A stretch of 48,544 nucleotides of DNA from Cylindrotheca closterium. Its lineage: Eukaryota; Bacillariophyta; Bacillariophyceae; Bacillariales; Bacillariaceae. Positions 30,584-40,064 of this stretch are shown here, one piece after another. Location: positions 1 through 48,544 of the forward strand of contig CAKOGP040001925.1 in the NCBI GenBank assembly GCA_933822405.4, in the 5' to 3' direction. The translations under genes were made by a program, and so were the position numbers. Numbering within the stretch: position 1 is the stretch's first letter; every line of letters begins with the position of its first letter. Below the pieces are notes generated by a model that was not told where the DNA came from, made no database searches, and saw only the letters and a list, made by a program, of their open reading frames with translations.

Positions 30584-31479
30584 TCATTGTAGACATCATG
30601 GAATGTATAGTAGCTATATATACTTGCAGCAGCCTTGTGGAATCTCTGATAAGTGAACACCGAGGAGTTTAATTGCATTTTGGTATATTGTGAAATTATA
30701 GTGTATACATCGTAGTTGTATCATAAAGAAATCCACAGACTATCGCCATGCATACCAGTTCTACGTTTGGACATCAGGCATTAGGCCTATCCTATAATAA
30801 CCGCGTGCGCACGTACAACGAGACGTGATTCGAAACCGTTCAACGAACTACAAAACGTAGTTGACTAGATGGAATGCATTAACATTCATGCGGTCTATCA
30901 GATTGAATATAAAACAACTCAAACTTCTCTCCAACCTCCTTTTTACTGTAGATACTGTAATTGTCTATTCTAGACACTATATTCAACATATCATCAAGAC
31001 TTTTCTGGGACCAGCTGGCGCCGGGTTAATTGGTACAACCGCTGCTAATAAAGTGAAAAAGGCACTGGCCAATCTGAAGTGGTTGCAATCGCATTTGGAG
31101 ACATTTTTCTCAATGACGGGAAGTTGCCATCTGGTGCTAATGAAGGATCCTAGGTGTCAACATTTGGCGCAATATTCCGATCCGGCAAACTGTAGCAATG
31201 AATGCCAGAGTTGCCAGTGACAGAAAAAAGCGCTACTTTATTCAGGAAGAAGCAGATGTGCAGCATTCACATCCTCCATTTCAAACATGGCAATTTCGCC
31301 ATCCTCCCAATCATTATTGTTTTCATCGCCAGAGATTAACACCATGCTCTGGGTGCACAACAAGTCAACCAGATCTTACTTGTCGGTATCACACATGATA
31401 GCAATCGACTCGCTGACCTATGTTTGCAGCAACTCCTCCTGGAGAAAAGCAGCTACCGGTATGCCAATAATTCCGGCAT
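30584..31479. other. region between hemerythrin copies, no clear gene
   Basis: An open stretch on the + strand (ATG at 30888 to 31220) includes LGPAGAGLIGTTAANKVKKA, but no family is recognised and it lacks neighbours of like composition. I treat it as unresolved. Confidence 0.3.
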
Positions 31480-32390
31480 ACAGAATCGCATGCCAGGTCA
31501 AATGCGACAGTCCTCTGCTCCAAAGTTCGGTGACTAGTTTCTAAGAAGTGACGGCGATGTTCTGCAAAGCGAGCGAGCAGTTCGAGAGACCACGTACAAG
31601 TGTACATTATACAGTACGTGTACCGGTATGACTCCAGTTAAACACAAGTGGAAAGGCTATGGAGATGAAACTAATAGCTCAAGTTCTGCGAAAAGAGAGC
31701 GAGCGTGCAGTTGGACTGACCAAACGAACCGTAGACTTGTACCATGAACCGGACAAACAACATCATGCTGCATACAGTCTCCAAAGTAGCGCATGCAAGG
31801 CCAAATTCGACAGTGCTCTGCTCCAAAGTTCGGTGACTAGTGACTAAGAAGCGACTAAGAAGTGACGGCGATGTTCTGCAAAGCGAGCGAGCGGTTCGAG
31901 AGACCACGTACACGTGTACATGTACATTATACAGTACCGGTATGACTCCAGTTCAACACAAGTGGAAAGGCTAGCTAGGGCGATGAAACTCTAATAATAG
32001 CTCAAGTTCTGCGAAAAGAGAGCGAGCGTGCAGGTGGACTGACCAAGCGATTGTACCGTAGACTTGTTCCATGAACTGGACAAACAACATCATGCTGCAT
32101 ACAGTATCCAAAGTAGCGCATGCAAGGTCAAATTCGACAGTGCTCTGCTCCAAAGTTCGGTGACTAGTGACTAAGAAGCGACTAAGAAGTGACGGCGATG
32201 TTCTGCAAAGCGAGCGAGCGGTTCGAGAGACGTACACGACCCCATTCGAACACAAGTGGACGAAATAGCTTCGAGGTTCGCAGGTTCTGCGAAAAGGGAG
32301 CGAGCGTGCAGTTGGACTGACCAAGCGATTGTACCGTAGACTTGTACCATGATGCCACTTGAGAGCAAGATCATGAGCAAGTGACCATGT
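31480..32390. repeat. tandem array of about 300-bp units, three copies
   Basis: Units begin near 31495, 31800 and 32130 at GCATGC(A/C)AGG then TCAAATTCGACAGT; the third is shorter (about 260 bp). Each unit has CTCCAAAGTTCGGTGACTAG, then TTCTGCAAAGCGAGCGAGC, a GTAC-rich middle and TTCTGCGAAAAGAGAGCGAG. The last two are related to each other, so each unit seems built from two diverged half-units. TACCGGTA occurs in the first two units (31621, 31935) and just before the array (31454). It lies right upstream of the intact hemerythrin gene. Confidence 0.88.
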
Positions 32391-32511
32391 GCGTATGCGG
32401 TCATCCAAAATCCGCGTTTACGAGAAAATCGTGCGAAACTCCTCCTCCATCTTCACAAAAAAGAAGACGTTCAAACCAAACAGATTAAGTTATCAACCGA
32501 CAAACAAGATC

Positions 32512-33450
32512 ATGACCCTCGATCCTCTTGACAAGAAATACCAAAAGTCCCCCGATTTTCCTCCGGATAAAGCGGACAACTGGCCTTACCCACCCGAACA
32601 AGATGGTTGGATGCTTGCTCACAATTCTATTCGCAAAGAAGTCGAACAGATGATTGAAGCTTTGGAAGCTTGCAACAAGAGTGGAAACGTCCAGCAGTGG
32701 CAAGCTGCTTGTGTCAAGAGATTTTGGAAATCGTAAGTTGAAGGTCGTGCCTAGTCTGTTTGGTGCACCTGACTGGATCTTTCTCACGCATAATTCTACT
32801 CGTCCTCGTCACCTCCTCTTCATCCGAATTCTCTAGTCACCATATCCATATCCACAGCCATCATTCCAATGAGGATGACGTGATGACTCCCTATTTGGAA
32901 ACAAGAGTCAACTACCCCGAGAAGCTTACCTCCGATCACACTGATTTGGTGAACAAACTTGATCGAGTTGATGCACTTGTCGAGTCCCTTGGTCAGAAGG
33001 AAGGTGACAATCTTGCGGAATTAATCAAGGAGATGAAGGAATACAAAGAAATTATGTTTCCACACTTGAAAGAAGAAGAAGAACTGGGTCTACCTTTGTC
33101 TAGAGCATACTTCACAAAAGAAGAAATTGGTGCACAAACTCAAAAGATTCTCTCCCGTGCTCCCAAGGTAGTCTTCCCCTCGTTTTTATGTTGCATAGAT
33201 CATCTTTCTTTGAAATCTCATCATTTTGTGTTTCGCACGCATACAGGTCGAGCTTGGATCTTTCATTGTATGCCAAGGAGTTGATGAATTTCGCAATGGT
33301 TTTATGAAACGTAACCAAATTCCCACAATTGCTTGGTATGCCCAGTTCAAGGGGTGTGTGGCGGCTTTTGACCAGGAATTCACAAAGCCATTGGAGGCAG
33401 TGAAAACTGGAACCGAGCCTGTCGAAGCAAGTTGCTGCACTATTCAGTAG
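32512..33450 (+). CDS. hemerythrin-like (HHE) protein with C-terminal CaaX box (3 exons)
   Basis: Exons 32512-32732, 32837-33167 and 33247-33450 give 251 aa. The introns are 104 bp (GTAAGT...CTAG) and 79 bp (GTAGTC...ACAG). The start MTLDPLDKKYQKSPDFPP aligns with the broken paralogue; an upstream in-frame ATG at 32395 would add 39 residues. Four-helix-bundle iron-ligand motifs are visible: HNSIRKEVEQM, HIHSHHSNEDDVMTPYLE, SDHTDLV and FPHLKEEEELGLPLSRAY. Hemerythrin-like proteins bind a di-iron centre and act in O2, NO or iron sensing and storage. The protein ends EASCCTIQ, a CaaX box preceded by a second cysteine, which suggests prenylation and membrane attachment. No signal peptide is seen. 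The splice at HHIHIHSHHS rebuilds the histidine motif. Confidence 0.85.
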
Positions 33451-33866
33451 ATGGCAGTCCCGCATTAATGTAATCGGCACCTTGTCGAAGTGAAAGTTTG
33501 ATAAACTTATTAAAAAATGAATGTTGCATTACTGTGTTTGTTCAAAGTACGTGACTGATAGCTTGGCCTCCTTGAACAAATGGGAGTAGCACAAGTAAAC
33601 CTGTCGAAGATGGCCATATTATTTAATGAGTAACGGGCGCCCAAACCCTCCCTGTTGCCTCCAAAGCAAATCAAAGGACGAGTCCCGCCGTTTTCAATCA
33701 TCACTCCACTTGTCGCAGTTCAGATACCAAGCAGGCGATCGTCGGAGAAAGCTGGAAGGCGGGCGAGAGAACTAGAACTACTGCCAGTTACATCGATAGT
33801 TCTTCGGAGTCGCAGAGGGAAGCGAAGGAACTGCATCGCGGGCAGCCGGTGTTCGTTACGCGACGA
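33451..33866. other. intergenic region between convergent genes
   Basis: No gene is seen between the hemerythrin gene (+) and the GPCR fusion gene (-). Confidence 0.6.
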
Positions 33867-36800
33867 TTACCTTCCAAAATCTGATGGCGTGTGGTCATCA
33901 TGGGACGACTGGCCGTCATCGTCTACTTCCGCTTCTGCTACTTCGTCCAATTTTCCAAGATCTTCAGCTGTTGAGTATACACTGCCCGTGAAGTCAACAC
34001 CAGATACGTGTGTCCTGTGATTGTCTCGCAGGGAGAATTTCCGGAAAGAGTTAGATTCCGCGGAGTTGCGTTGGTCGGCTTTGGAATACGTCGAGACCGA
34101 TTCGATTCCGTTTTGCCTCACACTGGCTGTGTTGCTTTTTCTTTGTGCTTCCCTGTGAGCTTTCTTCTTTTGCCAGACAATGGGAACAAAAATCAAGCAA
34201 AGCATAGAGACACAAACCAAGAATATAGCACCAATCTGAAGAAAGTATCTGGCAGCAGGATTGTCACTTTCAATTAGAGCAAGCATAGGACCAACGACCA
34301 AAACCAATTGAACCCAAGTGAATAAAGCTAGTGCTACACGCTTGCTCTCGGAGAATTCACTGCTCACATTTCGAACTCGGTAGGCCATGTACGATGCGCC
34401 AAATAGTGGAATCGCATTCACTATGAAAACCACCGCCGTCATTGCTGTTCCAAATGTCTTATCATCTGACTGACAAATGCCGTACGAATTCCAAGGCTCT
34501 CCTTCCACAGACTCTCGTTGAAATCGTAGGGGAGAGACAATCGACCACGTCAGCAGAACAGTACAGTTCAACACAAACATAACTGCGAATGGTCCAAGCA
34601 CATTCTTAACTCCCACATTCACTCGTCGTCCCATTTCCGTTGCCTTGAAGAGTCGCTGGATTCTCCATAGTTTGGAGAATAAGGCCGACATTGCCACAAT
34701 GAAGCCCAAACTCAACAACCACGGAGTGGAGGCGCAGGCAATATCGGATGATTCCTGGCTCACAATTTCATCATCAATGCTCAGCGGAATCATTACTGAC
34801 GCCATGACGAAAACTCCACCAGAAATCGCGCAAAGAAATTCTGGCTGCAAAACACGAACAACTTGCATCTTGCGATACGCAATGACCCATCCAGTGAACC
34901 CCAGAGCCATGAGACAAGCAATTGCCGCCAATACAAAACCAACATACCGAATCGAGCCTAACTGATTCAAATCCTCAGGTGGATACTTGCGCGCGAAGAT
35001 TTCGAAACTAGCATCGCGACCAGTACATCCTGGATAGTTGCCCCCATCGACAACCCCAAAGGCAACCGTACCTTGCCCTGTTCCTGGTTCCAGCATGTCC
35101 AGATTGACTCTGAAAGTGAGCATCAATGTCTGGCCTGAGGTGACGTCCACCGAAGTACTGTTACCACTAAAACTACCGACTTCGACTCCAGAGTCTTCGT
35201 AGGACGCAGAGGTAATGGAGACCCAAGAGGGCATGGACTTGACCAAAACAGCAATGTCAAAGAGTGCTGTATTGACCAATCGAATGGTTCTGTCCGATCC
35301 AGCGTCGCCATCAAACTCCAATTTTGCACTGAGGAAGGATACTGAAGTCTCGTCCGGACACTCGGAACAGGAGGCGATCTCTTCTTGCCAATATTCTCCT
35401 GGGAGACAGGAATCCGGTGTCTGCACTAGATTCAACGGCGTCAAGAGATCCGTTCGATTCACCAATCGGTTTCCTTGTCGGTTTGGGTCATAGGGCGTTT
35501 GTTCAAACTGTGCCAAGTAGTCACCGACCACTGTTTGAATGATAATGTCGCTACCAATTTTGCCTGGAACTTCACCAGTTTGTGTCAGCGACTCGTCTCC
35601 AAGCAAGATTGGATATTCAACAAATCCAGAGCAGGTATACGAGTCTGTCACAAAGGAATACAAGCCCAATCGATCCACATTGGCGTATTCTTGCCGATCC
35701 TCATTCCATACTTCCATCTGAACCAATCGTGAATCTTCGGGCAATTGCAAATTGTACGATATGCGCAGTCCCGATACTTGCAAGAGACGATCTCCCAATT
35801 GGGTATTTTCTCCTTCGAAGGTACTGTAAGTGACCGAATAATTAAAGAGTTGAAAGAGCGAGACTCCGGAAATGACTCCTGTGCAAAGGGTATTGTCAAA
35901 AGGAAGAGACGACCAAATGTTGGATACCTTGACACCCCCTTCGTCCCATCCCGGTCCTCGATAACCCCCACTGGCTTGGAATCCCACATCCGATTGGGTG
36001 TACCAACGAGCCGCATCATTAAACAAGTTGCCAACCTCGCATTCCCCCGCCTTGCAACGACGATATGTTCCGTCCCGTTGGGGAGGCACTGCCATGGACT
36101 GACCCACCACGGGATCATTGGTGGCTGCTTCGTCCGCCAATGACCTTAGAATGGATTGCTGATCCAGGTAGACTTGATCCTTGAGATTGTCCGGAATGAC
36201 TTCCATGTCTCGTTCGATCTTTTCAATAGAAGCAATCGCTCTTCCTCCGTCCGCAATCGTCAATTCGAGTTGGGTATAGACATCATCTTCTACTTCGTAG
36301 GTGACAATCCAAAGACCACCTTTGGAGTTTGGCAATCGTATTGGTTGCATGTAGTCATCAATGGGTTCTTCGGTATTCACAATCAGAGCCGGTGGATTCT
36401 TGTGATTAATGACCGGGGTCAACCAGGCTTCAAAATTGGACCGGGTGTCGGCATACAAAATGACTGGAATCCAACACTGACGCTCTGCGATTGTGCGATT
36501 GACATATGTGTCCAACAAGGATTGTTGACTAGCAGAAGACGTACTAGCTGCGTAACATCCTCCACGTTGATTCAAACGTTCCACATAATTCAACATTCCA
36601 AAGGTAGTGTCGACTTGATCAACATTCATGGGTTGGTTATCATTGACAATGGAAATGATTGCCAACCCAGTCTCGGGATCCAAATAGACTGGAGTAACGT
36701 AGGGCGACCAGGAGTTTCCTGGTGGGACCGCCACATTACTCAGCAGAAATGGAAATTCGGAAGATTGGAGGTCCGACAAATCTCTCGAACTGACATCAAA

Positions 36801-37109
36801 GTCTTCGTAATGCGAGGTCAATAGTGCAGGTGTACTTTGAAAGGTCTTCCATCCCATGACTTCTTCCAATACCAATCGATTGACAGACCATCCCAATGGG
36901 TGCATTTGCACAAAAGGGCTCGACTTGTCAAACTTTGGGATGACGAGATAGGGATCGTTTCCAGTGAGATTGCGGGCCAAGGCATTCAGGCTGGCCACAC
37001 CTGCTTCGCAGGAACTGTCCAAGGGAAAGAGACAATCTTCCAAATCACCGCTAAGTAAGGTGGCAGCGGAGACTATCAAATGGACCGTGCGGGCCAATAG
37101 AGACGTCAT
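33867..37109 (-). CDS. 5'-nucleotidase ectodomain fused to class C (GABA-B-type) 7TM receptor
   Basis: A single exon of 1080 aa from an ATG at 37109. The N-terminus is hydrophobic (HLIVSAATLLSG), a likely signal peptide. Residues about 20-340 resemble a shortened calcineurin-like/5'-nucleotidase domain, without the usual DxHG and GNHE motifs. Residues about 355-540 match the 5'-nucleotidase C-terminal domain (FQASGGYRG, VSNIWSSLPFDNTL). A linker with CxxC-type cysteines (CLPGEYWQEEIASCSECP) follows, then seven membrane helices (about 717-982) with the class C hallmark SKLWRIQRLF after TM3. The Ser/Lys-rich cytoplasmic tail is about 100 aa. The protein should sit in the plasma membrane and may signal through G proteins. 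Since metal-binding residues look lost, the ectodomain may bind rather than cut nucleotides. That last point is inference. Confidence 0.88.
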   Translation of the reverse strand: MTSLLARTVHLIVSAATLLSGDLEDCLFPLDSSCEAGVASLNALARNLTGNDPYLVIPKFDKSSPFVQMHPLGWSVNRLVLEEVMGWKTFQSTPALLTSHYEDFDVSSRDLSDLQSSEFPFLLSNVAVPPGNSWSPYVTPVYLDPETGLAIISIVNDNQPMNVDQVDTTFGMLNYVERLNQRGGCYAASTSSASQQSLLDTYVNRTIAERQCWIPVILYADTRSNFEAWLTPVINHKNPPALIVNTEEPIDDYMQPIRLPNSKGGLWIVTYEVEDDVYTQLELTIADGGRAIASIEKIERDMEVIPDNLKDQVYLDQQSILRSLADEAATNDPVVGQSMAVPPQRDGTYRRCKAGECEVGNLFNDAARWYTQSDVGFQASGGYRGPGWDEGGVKVSNIWSSLPFDNTLCTGVISGVSLFQLFNYSVTYSTFEGENTQLGDRLLQVSGLRISYNLQLPEDSRLVQMEVWNEDRQEYANVDRLGLYSFVTDSYTCSGFVEYPILLGDESLTQTGEVPGKIGSDIIIQTVVGDYLAQFEQTPYDPNRQGNRLVNRTDLLTPLNLVQTPDSCLPGEYWQEEIASCSECPDETSVSFLSAKLEFDGDAGSDRTIRLVNTALFDIAVLVKSMPSWVSITSASYEDSGVEVGSFSGNSTSVDVTSGQTLMLTFRVNLDMLEPGTGQGTVAFGVVDGGNYPGCTGRDASFEIFARKYPPEDLNQLGSIRYVGFVLAAIACLMALGFTGWVIAYRKMQVVRVLQPEFLCAISGGVFVMASVMIPLSIDDEIVSQESSDIACASTPWLLSLGFIVAMSALFSKLWRIQRLFKATEMGRRVNVGVKNVLGPFAVMFVLNCTVLLTWSIVSPLRFQRESVEGEPWNSYGICQSDDKTFGTAMTAVVFIVNAIPLFGASYMAYRVRNVSSEFSESKRVALALFTWVQLVLVVGPMLALIESDNPAARYFLQIGAIFLVCVSMLCLIFVPIVWQKKKAHREAQRKSNTASVRQNGIESVSTYSKADQRNSAESNSFRKFSLRDNHRTHVSGVDFTGSVYSTAEDLGKLDEVAEAEVDDDGQSSHDDHTPSDFGR

Positions 37110-37949
37110 GGTATTTATCTGAAATGGGAAGAATCACTGAATCACTGAACCGGAAGCAAGCAAGCTGGACAATCACGGAATGAATGGACAGGAATCTTCA
37201 GAAGCACCTCTGTGGTAAGATTTTCCTTGATACCTTTGCCCTTCTGCTGTTTTACTCCCTGTGACAGCAGCAGTAGTCTTGTCAAAGCCAATAATTGTTC
37301 AGCAGATGATGATGTTATTGCTGTAATTCAAAACGATGGGACTCAAAGTATCGTATGATATTAGTTCTTCCTGTCTCTCCAGTCTCTTACAGTACCACTT
37401 TCGCACACTTTCTCGTTTTTTTCCAAAATCTGTTATGTCGCGTTCAGGGGCTGATAAATCACAAATCCTTTGGACTTCTCATTTTCTAGGAGCACAAGCG
37501 GTCCTTCTTCGTTTCGCAAGAGAATCTTTGCGGTTTTGCAACTACCGTACAATATGTTTGCGGTTCGTTCGGTGCAAGTATTGATCGTATCAAATAAGAA
37601 CAGATGGTGATCATAACTAACTGTCAAGTCCACTGCAATTCGACTCGATGGTAAAGAACCCAAACCCTAATTTCATTGGATGACAGCGATGACATCACTT
37701 GCGACTTGATCGGACAAACTTGAAAAATACCATCTGCCGATTGACGACTAAGATTCCTCTAAAATTTGGGAAGTTGGCACTCTTCAAACTAAAAACCGAA
37801 TATCTCTCGTTCAACAGATACTGTACCGGTAGGTAGCTCCCACTGCACAAAAATACTTTGTTGCTCTAACATTTATTGCTGCTGTCATCCTGACATACCA
37901 CACGAGCTGTACTTTGTCAACCCAAGGTTGTTGTTGATATAAGCATTCA
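37110..37949. other. intergenic region, divergent promoters
   Basis: It holds the 5' flanks of the GPCR fusion (-) and of the first YCTRGLE gene (+). The block GGGAAGTT...ACTC...AAACTAAAAACC (near 37768) and TTGTTGCTCTAACATT.ATTGCTGCT (near 37858) recur upstream of other array members. TACCGGTA is at 37824-37831. Confidence 0.6.
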
Positions 37950-38810
37950 ATGACGCTCCAGGACTTGAAATTGAGACTCCAAAAGAATACAGCCTTCAAA
38001 TCAGAATTGAAGAATTTTGATGGGGATAAGGAATCTATGGACGAATCTGAGAAGACCCAAGCCACTGTATCCGTGGAAGAAGAGGAAGACAACACGTCTG
38101 TGGAACAAGATCCAGGAATGGACTCCTCCAACCATCACCACGAAGAGGTTCCCACCCCGCCAAGTACACCAAGAACTCCAAGAACACCTCGCCGTTCTTC
38201 CCTCTCGAGTATCAACAAATATGAATACAACACATTTGACGAAGAAGGAGAAGTCCCTCCACCCAGTACACCCCAAACGCCTCGCCGCCATTCTTCCATC
38301 AGTACTAGTACTAGTATTGGTACAACGCCACGCCGCTCTTCTCTCAAAGGCAGCAACGGTACTCCCAAAGGAGCCCGCCGCCACTCCTTGACCTTTTCGC
38401 GAGATGTGGTCGTGGCCACCATTGTACCCACGCCCGAACTAGCCAAAAAGAAGTCTCTCTGGTTCATGGAAAAGGACTATGAAAAGATGCGCAAAAAGAT
38501 TTCGCACATTGCCAATAAGGCTCAAGAAAAAGGTGGCGCCGGACACAAGTACTGTACCCGAGGATTGGAGAATCTCATTCGCCAAGGCTCCGAGACTCGA
38601 AGATATGCCGCCTGGGATGCAGTCTTGGACGAACAAGAGAATCAAACTTTTCAAGGTGCTGGAAAAGATGAGGACGCCCTCTCGCAGTCCTATCGATCGG
38701 CCTGTGAGGAGAGCCGTGCTGAGGCCACAATTCGAGCCTTACAAGATGAAAAAGAGGTTGCAGAATATCTTTCCGAGACTCGCAACTACTGCCGCCGAAG
38801 TTCCATGTAA
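37950..38810 (+). CDS. YCTRGLE-family protein (array copy 1)
   Basis: 286 aa from the ATG at 37950, single exon. The N-terminal half is disordered: acidic, then TP-rich (TPPSTPRTPRTPRRSSL) with many basophilic or proline-directed phosphorylation-like sites. The conserved half holds RRHSLTFSRDVVVATIVP (about 143-160), LWFMEKDYEKMRKKI (170-184), KYCTRGLENLIRQG (200-213), YAAWDAVLDEQE (219-230) and a helical C-terminus (EESRAEATIRALQDEKEVAE). No signal peptide or membrane segment is present. I recall this conserved half as a diatom-type family of unknown function; no enzyme motif is visible. It is the first of four related loci in tandem. Confidence 0.82.
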   Translation: MTLQDLKLRLQKNTAFKSELKNFDGDKESMDESEKTQATVSVEEEEDNTSVEQDPGMDSSNHHHEEVPTPPSTPRTPRTPRRSSLSSINKYEYNTFDEEGEVPPPSTPQTPRRHSSISTSTSIGTTPRRSSLKGSNGTPKGARRHSLTFSRDVVVATIVPTPELAKKKSLWFMEKDYEKMRKKISHIANKAQEKGGAGHKYCTRGLENLIRQGSETRRYAAWDAVLDEQENQTFQGAGKDEDALSQSYRSACEESRAEATIRALQDEKEVAEYLSETRNYCRRSSM

Positions 38811-39353
38811 CGGACTGCCTATGTGGCATGCCGATGGGAGGAGGAAGAATGTAAGGGGGACGACCATTTTGGACGATTGATGTCAGTGCTACATACCTAC
38901 CACATCGGTTATGGTTGGTTTTAATTTTGAATACATATATAATATTTTGCAATAACTTGGTGCTGCCGGTAGGCTGACATTAAAAAAATCTTGTTTCGTA
39001 TGATACGTTGATTTCGGGCTCAGCGTTTTTATTATTAGGTTGGGGACAAAACGATCCCCGATGTCCTCTGTATATTTTCATTGATTTTATAAAATCTATA
39101 TTGCAACAAATGCTATTCGGACAAATTGAAATCTGGCTCTCTAAACTGGTGGGAAGTTGAACTCCAAAAACTAGAAACCAACAGAAGTTACCACATGGTG
39201 AGTACTACCAGGTACCAGGTACCCAGGTACTGGTCAGCATAGTCACACAACATTGTTGCTCTAACATTCATTGCTGCTTCCATCCTCATATATCATACAA
39301 GACGAGCTGCTGCTTATCAATCCAAGCTTTCACATTGATCTCTGACTACAAGC
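38811..39353. other. intergenic region within the array
   Basis: No gene is seen. It contains overlapping CCAGGTACC units (39209-39235) and the shared upstream blocks GGGAAGTTGAACTCC (near 39150) and TTGTTGCTCTAACATTCATT (near 39253), ahead of the decayed copy. Confidence 0.6.
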
Positions 39354-39745
39354 ATGACGACACTCGTCAAGAACTTGAGATTGAGACTTCAAAGGAATAT
39401 ATCCTGTTGACCGGCCCGAGCGAGAAGAATTCTGATAACGATGAGCCATCCGTGGATGACTCTGAGAAAAGCCAAGTCACCGTAGCCGCGGAAGTAGAGG
39501 AAGATAAATCGACTGTGGAACAATGTCCAGGAATGGACTGCTTTAACCGCCAAAATGAATTTTCCATCCCACTCAGTTCAAAAAGTGGTGATGATTTTGG
39601 AGGATACTCATCGTATAGATCAAAGAGATCGTTGATATTTTTAAAAAATATATTGAATTTCTTTTTTAAATTTTTTAGCCTTCACTTCGCGCTTACATAT
39701 TGCTTTCGTGAAAAAGAACCGCATCTGTTCTACGTTATATCTTGA
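39354..39745 (+). pseudogene. decayed YCTRGLE-family copy (array copy 2)
   Basis: From the ATG at 39354 the frame reads MTTLVKNLRLRLQRNI, matching MTLQDLKLRLQKNTAF of copy 1, and stops after 18 codons. The match goes on in another frame: EKNSDNDEPSVDDSEKSQ and KSTVEQCPGMDCFNRQNEF align with copy 1 residues about 20-65. The TP-rich and conserved C-terminal halves are missing; after about 39600 the sequence is AT-rich and unrelated. This is a frameshifted and truncated pseudogene whose promoter blocks remain. Confidence 0.78.
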
Positions 39746-40064
39746 TCAGAAGCACCTCAGGAAGTGCTATCAAAAATGTATCAATTCCAGGCAATGCTGT
39801 TCGAAATAGTAAACGTCGAACCCTCTAGGCCACGTCCATTGAAAGTATGACTAGCCAGAGCATCACGGTACTTATTGTTCACAATCTGCCGGCAGATTTC
39901 TCTCAAAATCGGGAAGTTTGAACTCCGTAAGCTAAAAACGAGTTCTTACCAGATACCAGTTCCCATCATACTCTCATGTTGCTTCATCAAATATCATTTT
40001 TTTTCATCTTCACGTTCAATCCAAGCTTTGTCTTAACATCCACTTTTATTCTCAGCTATCAATC

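Noticed and set aside
31890..31912. GGTTCGAGAGACC in the tandem array as a tRNA B-box
   Set aside because: No matching A-box, anticodon stem or acceptor stem; the motif does not fit the B-box consensus fully.
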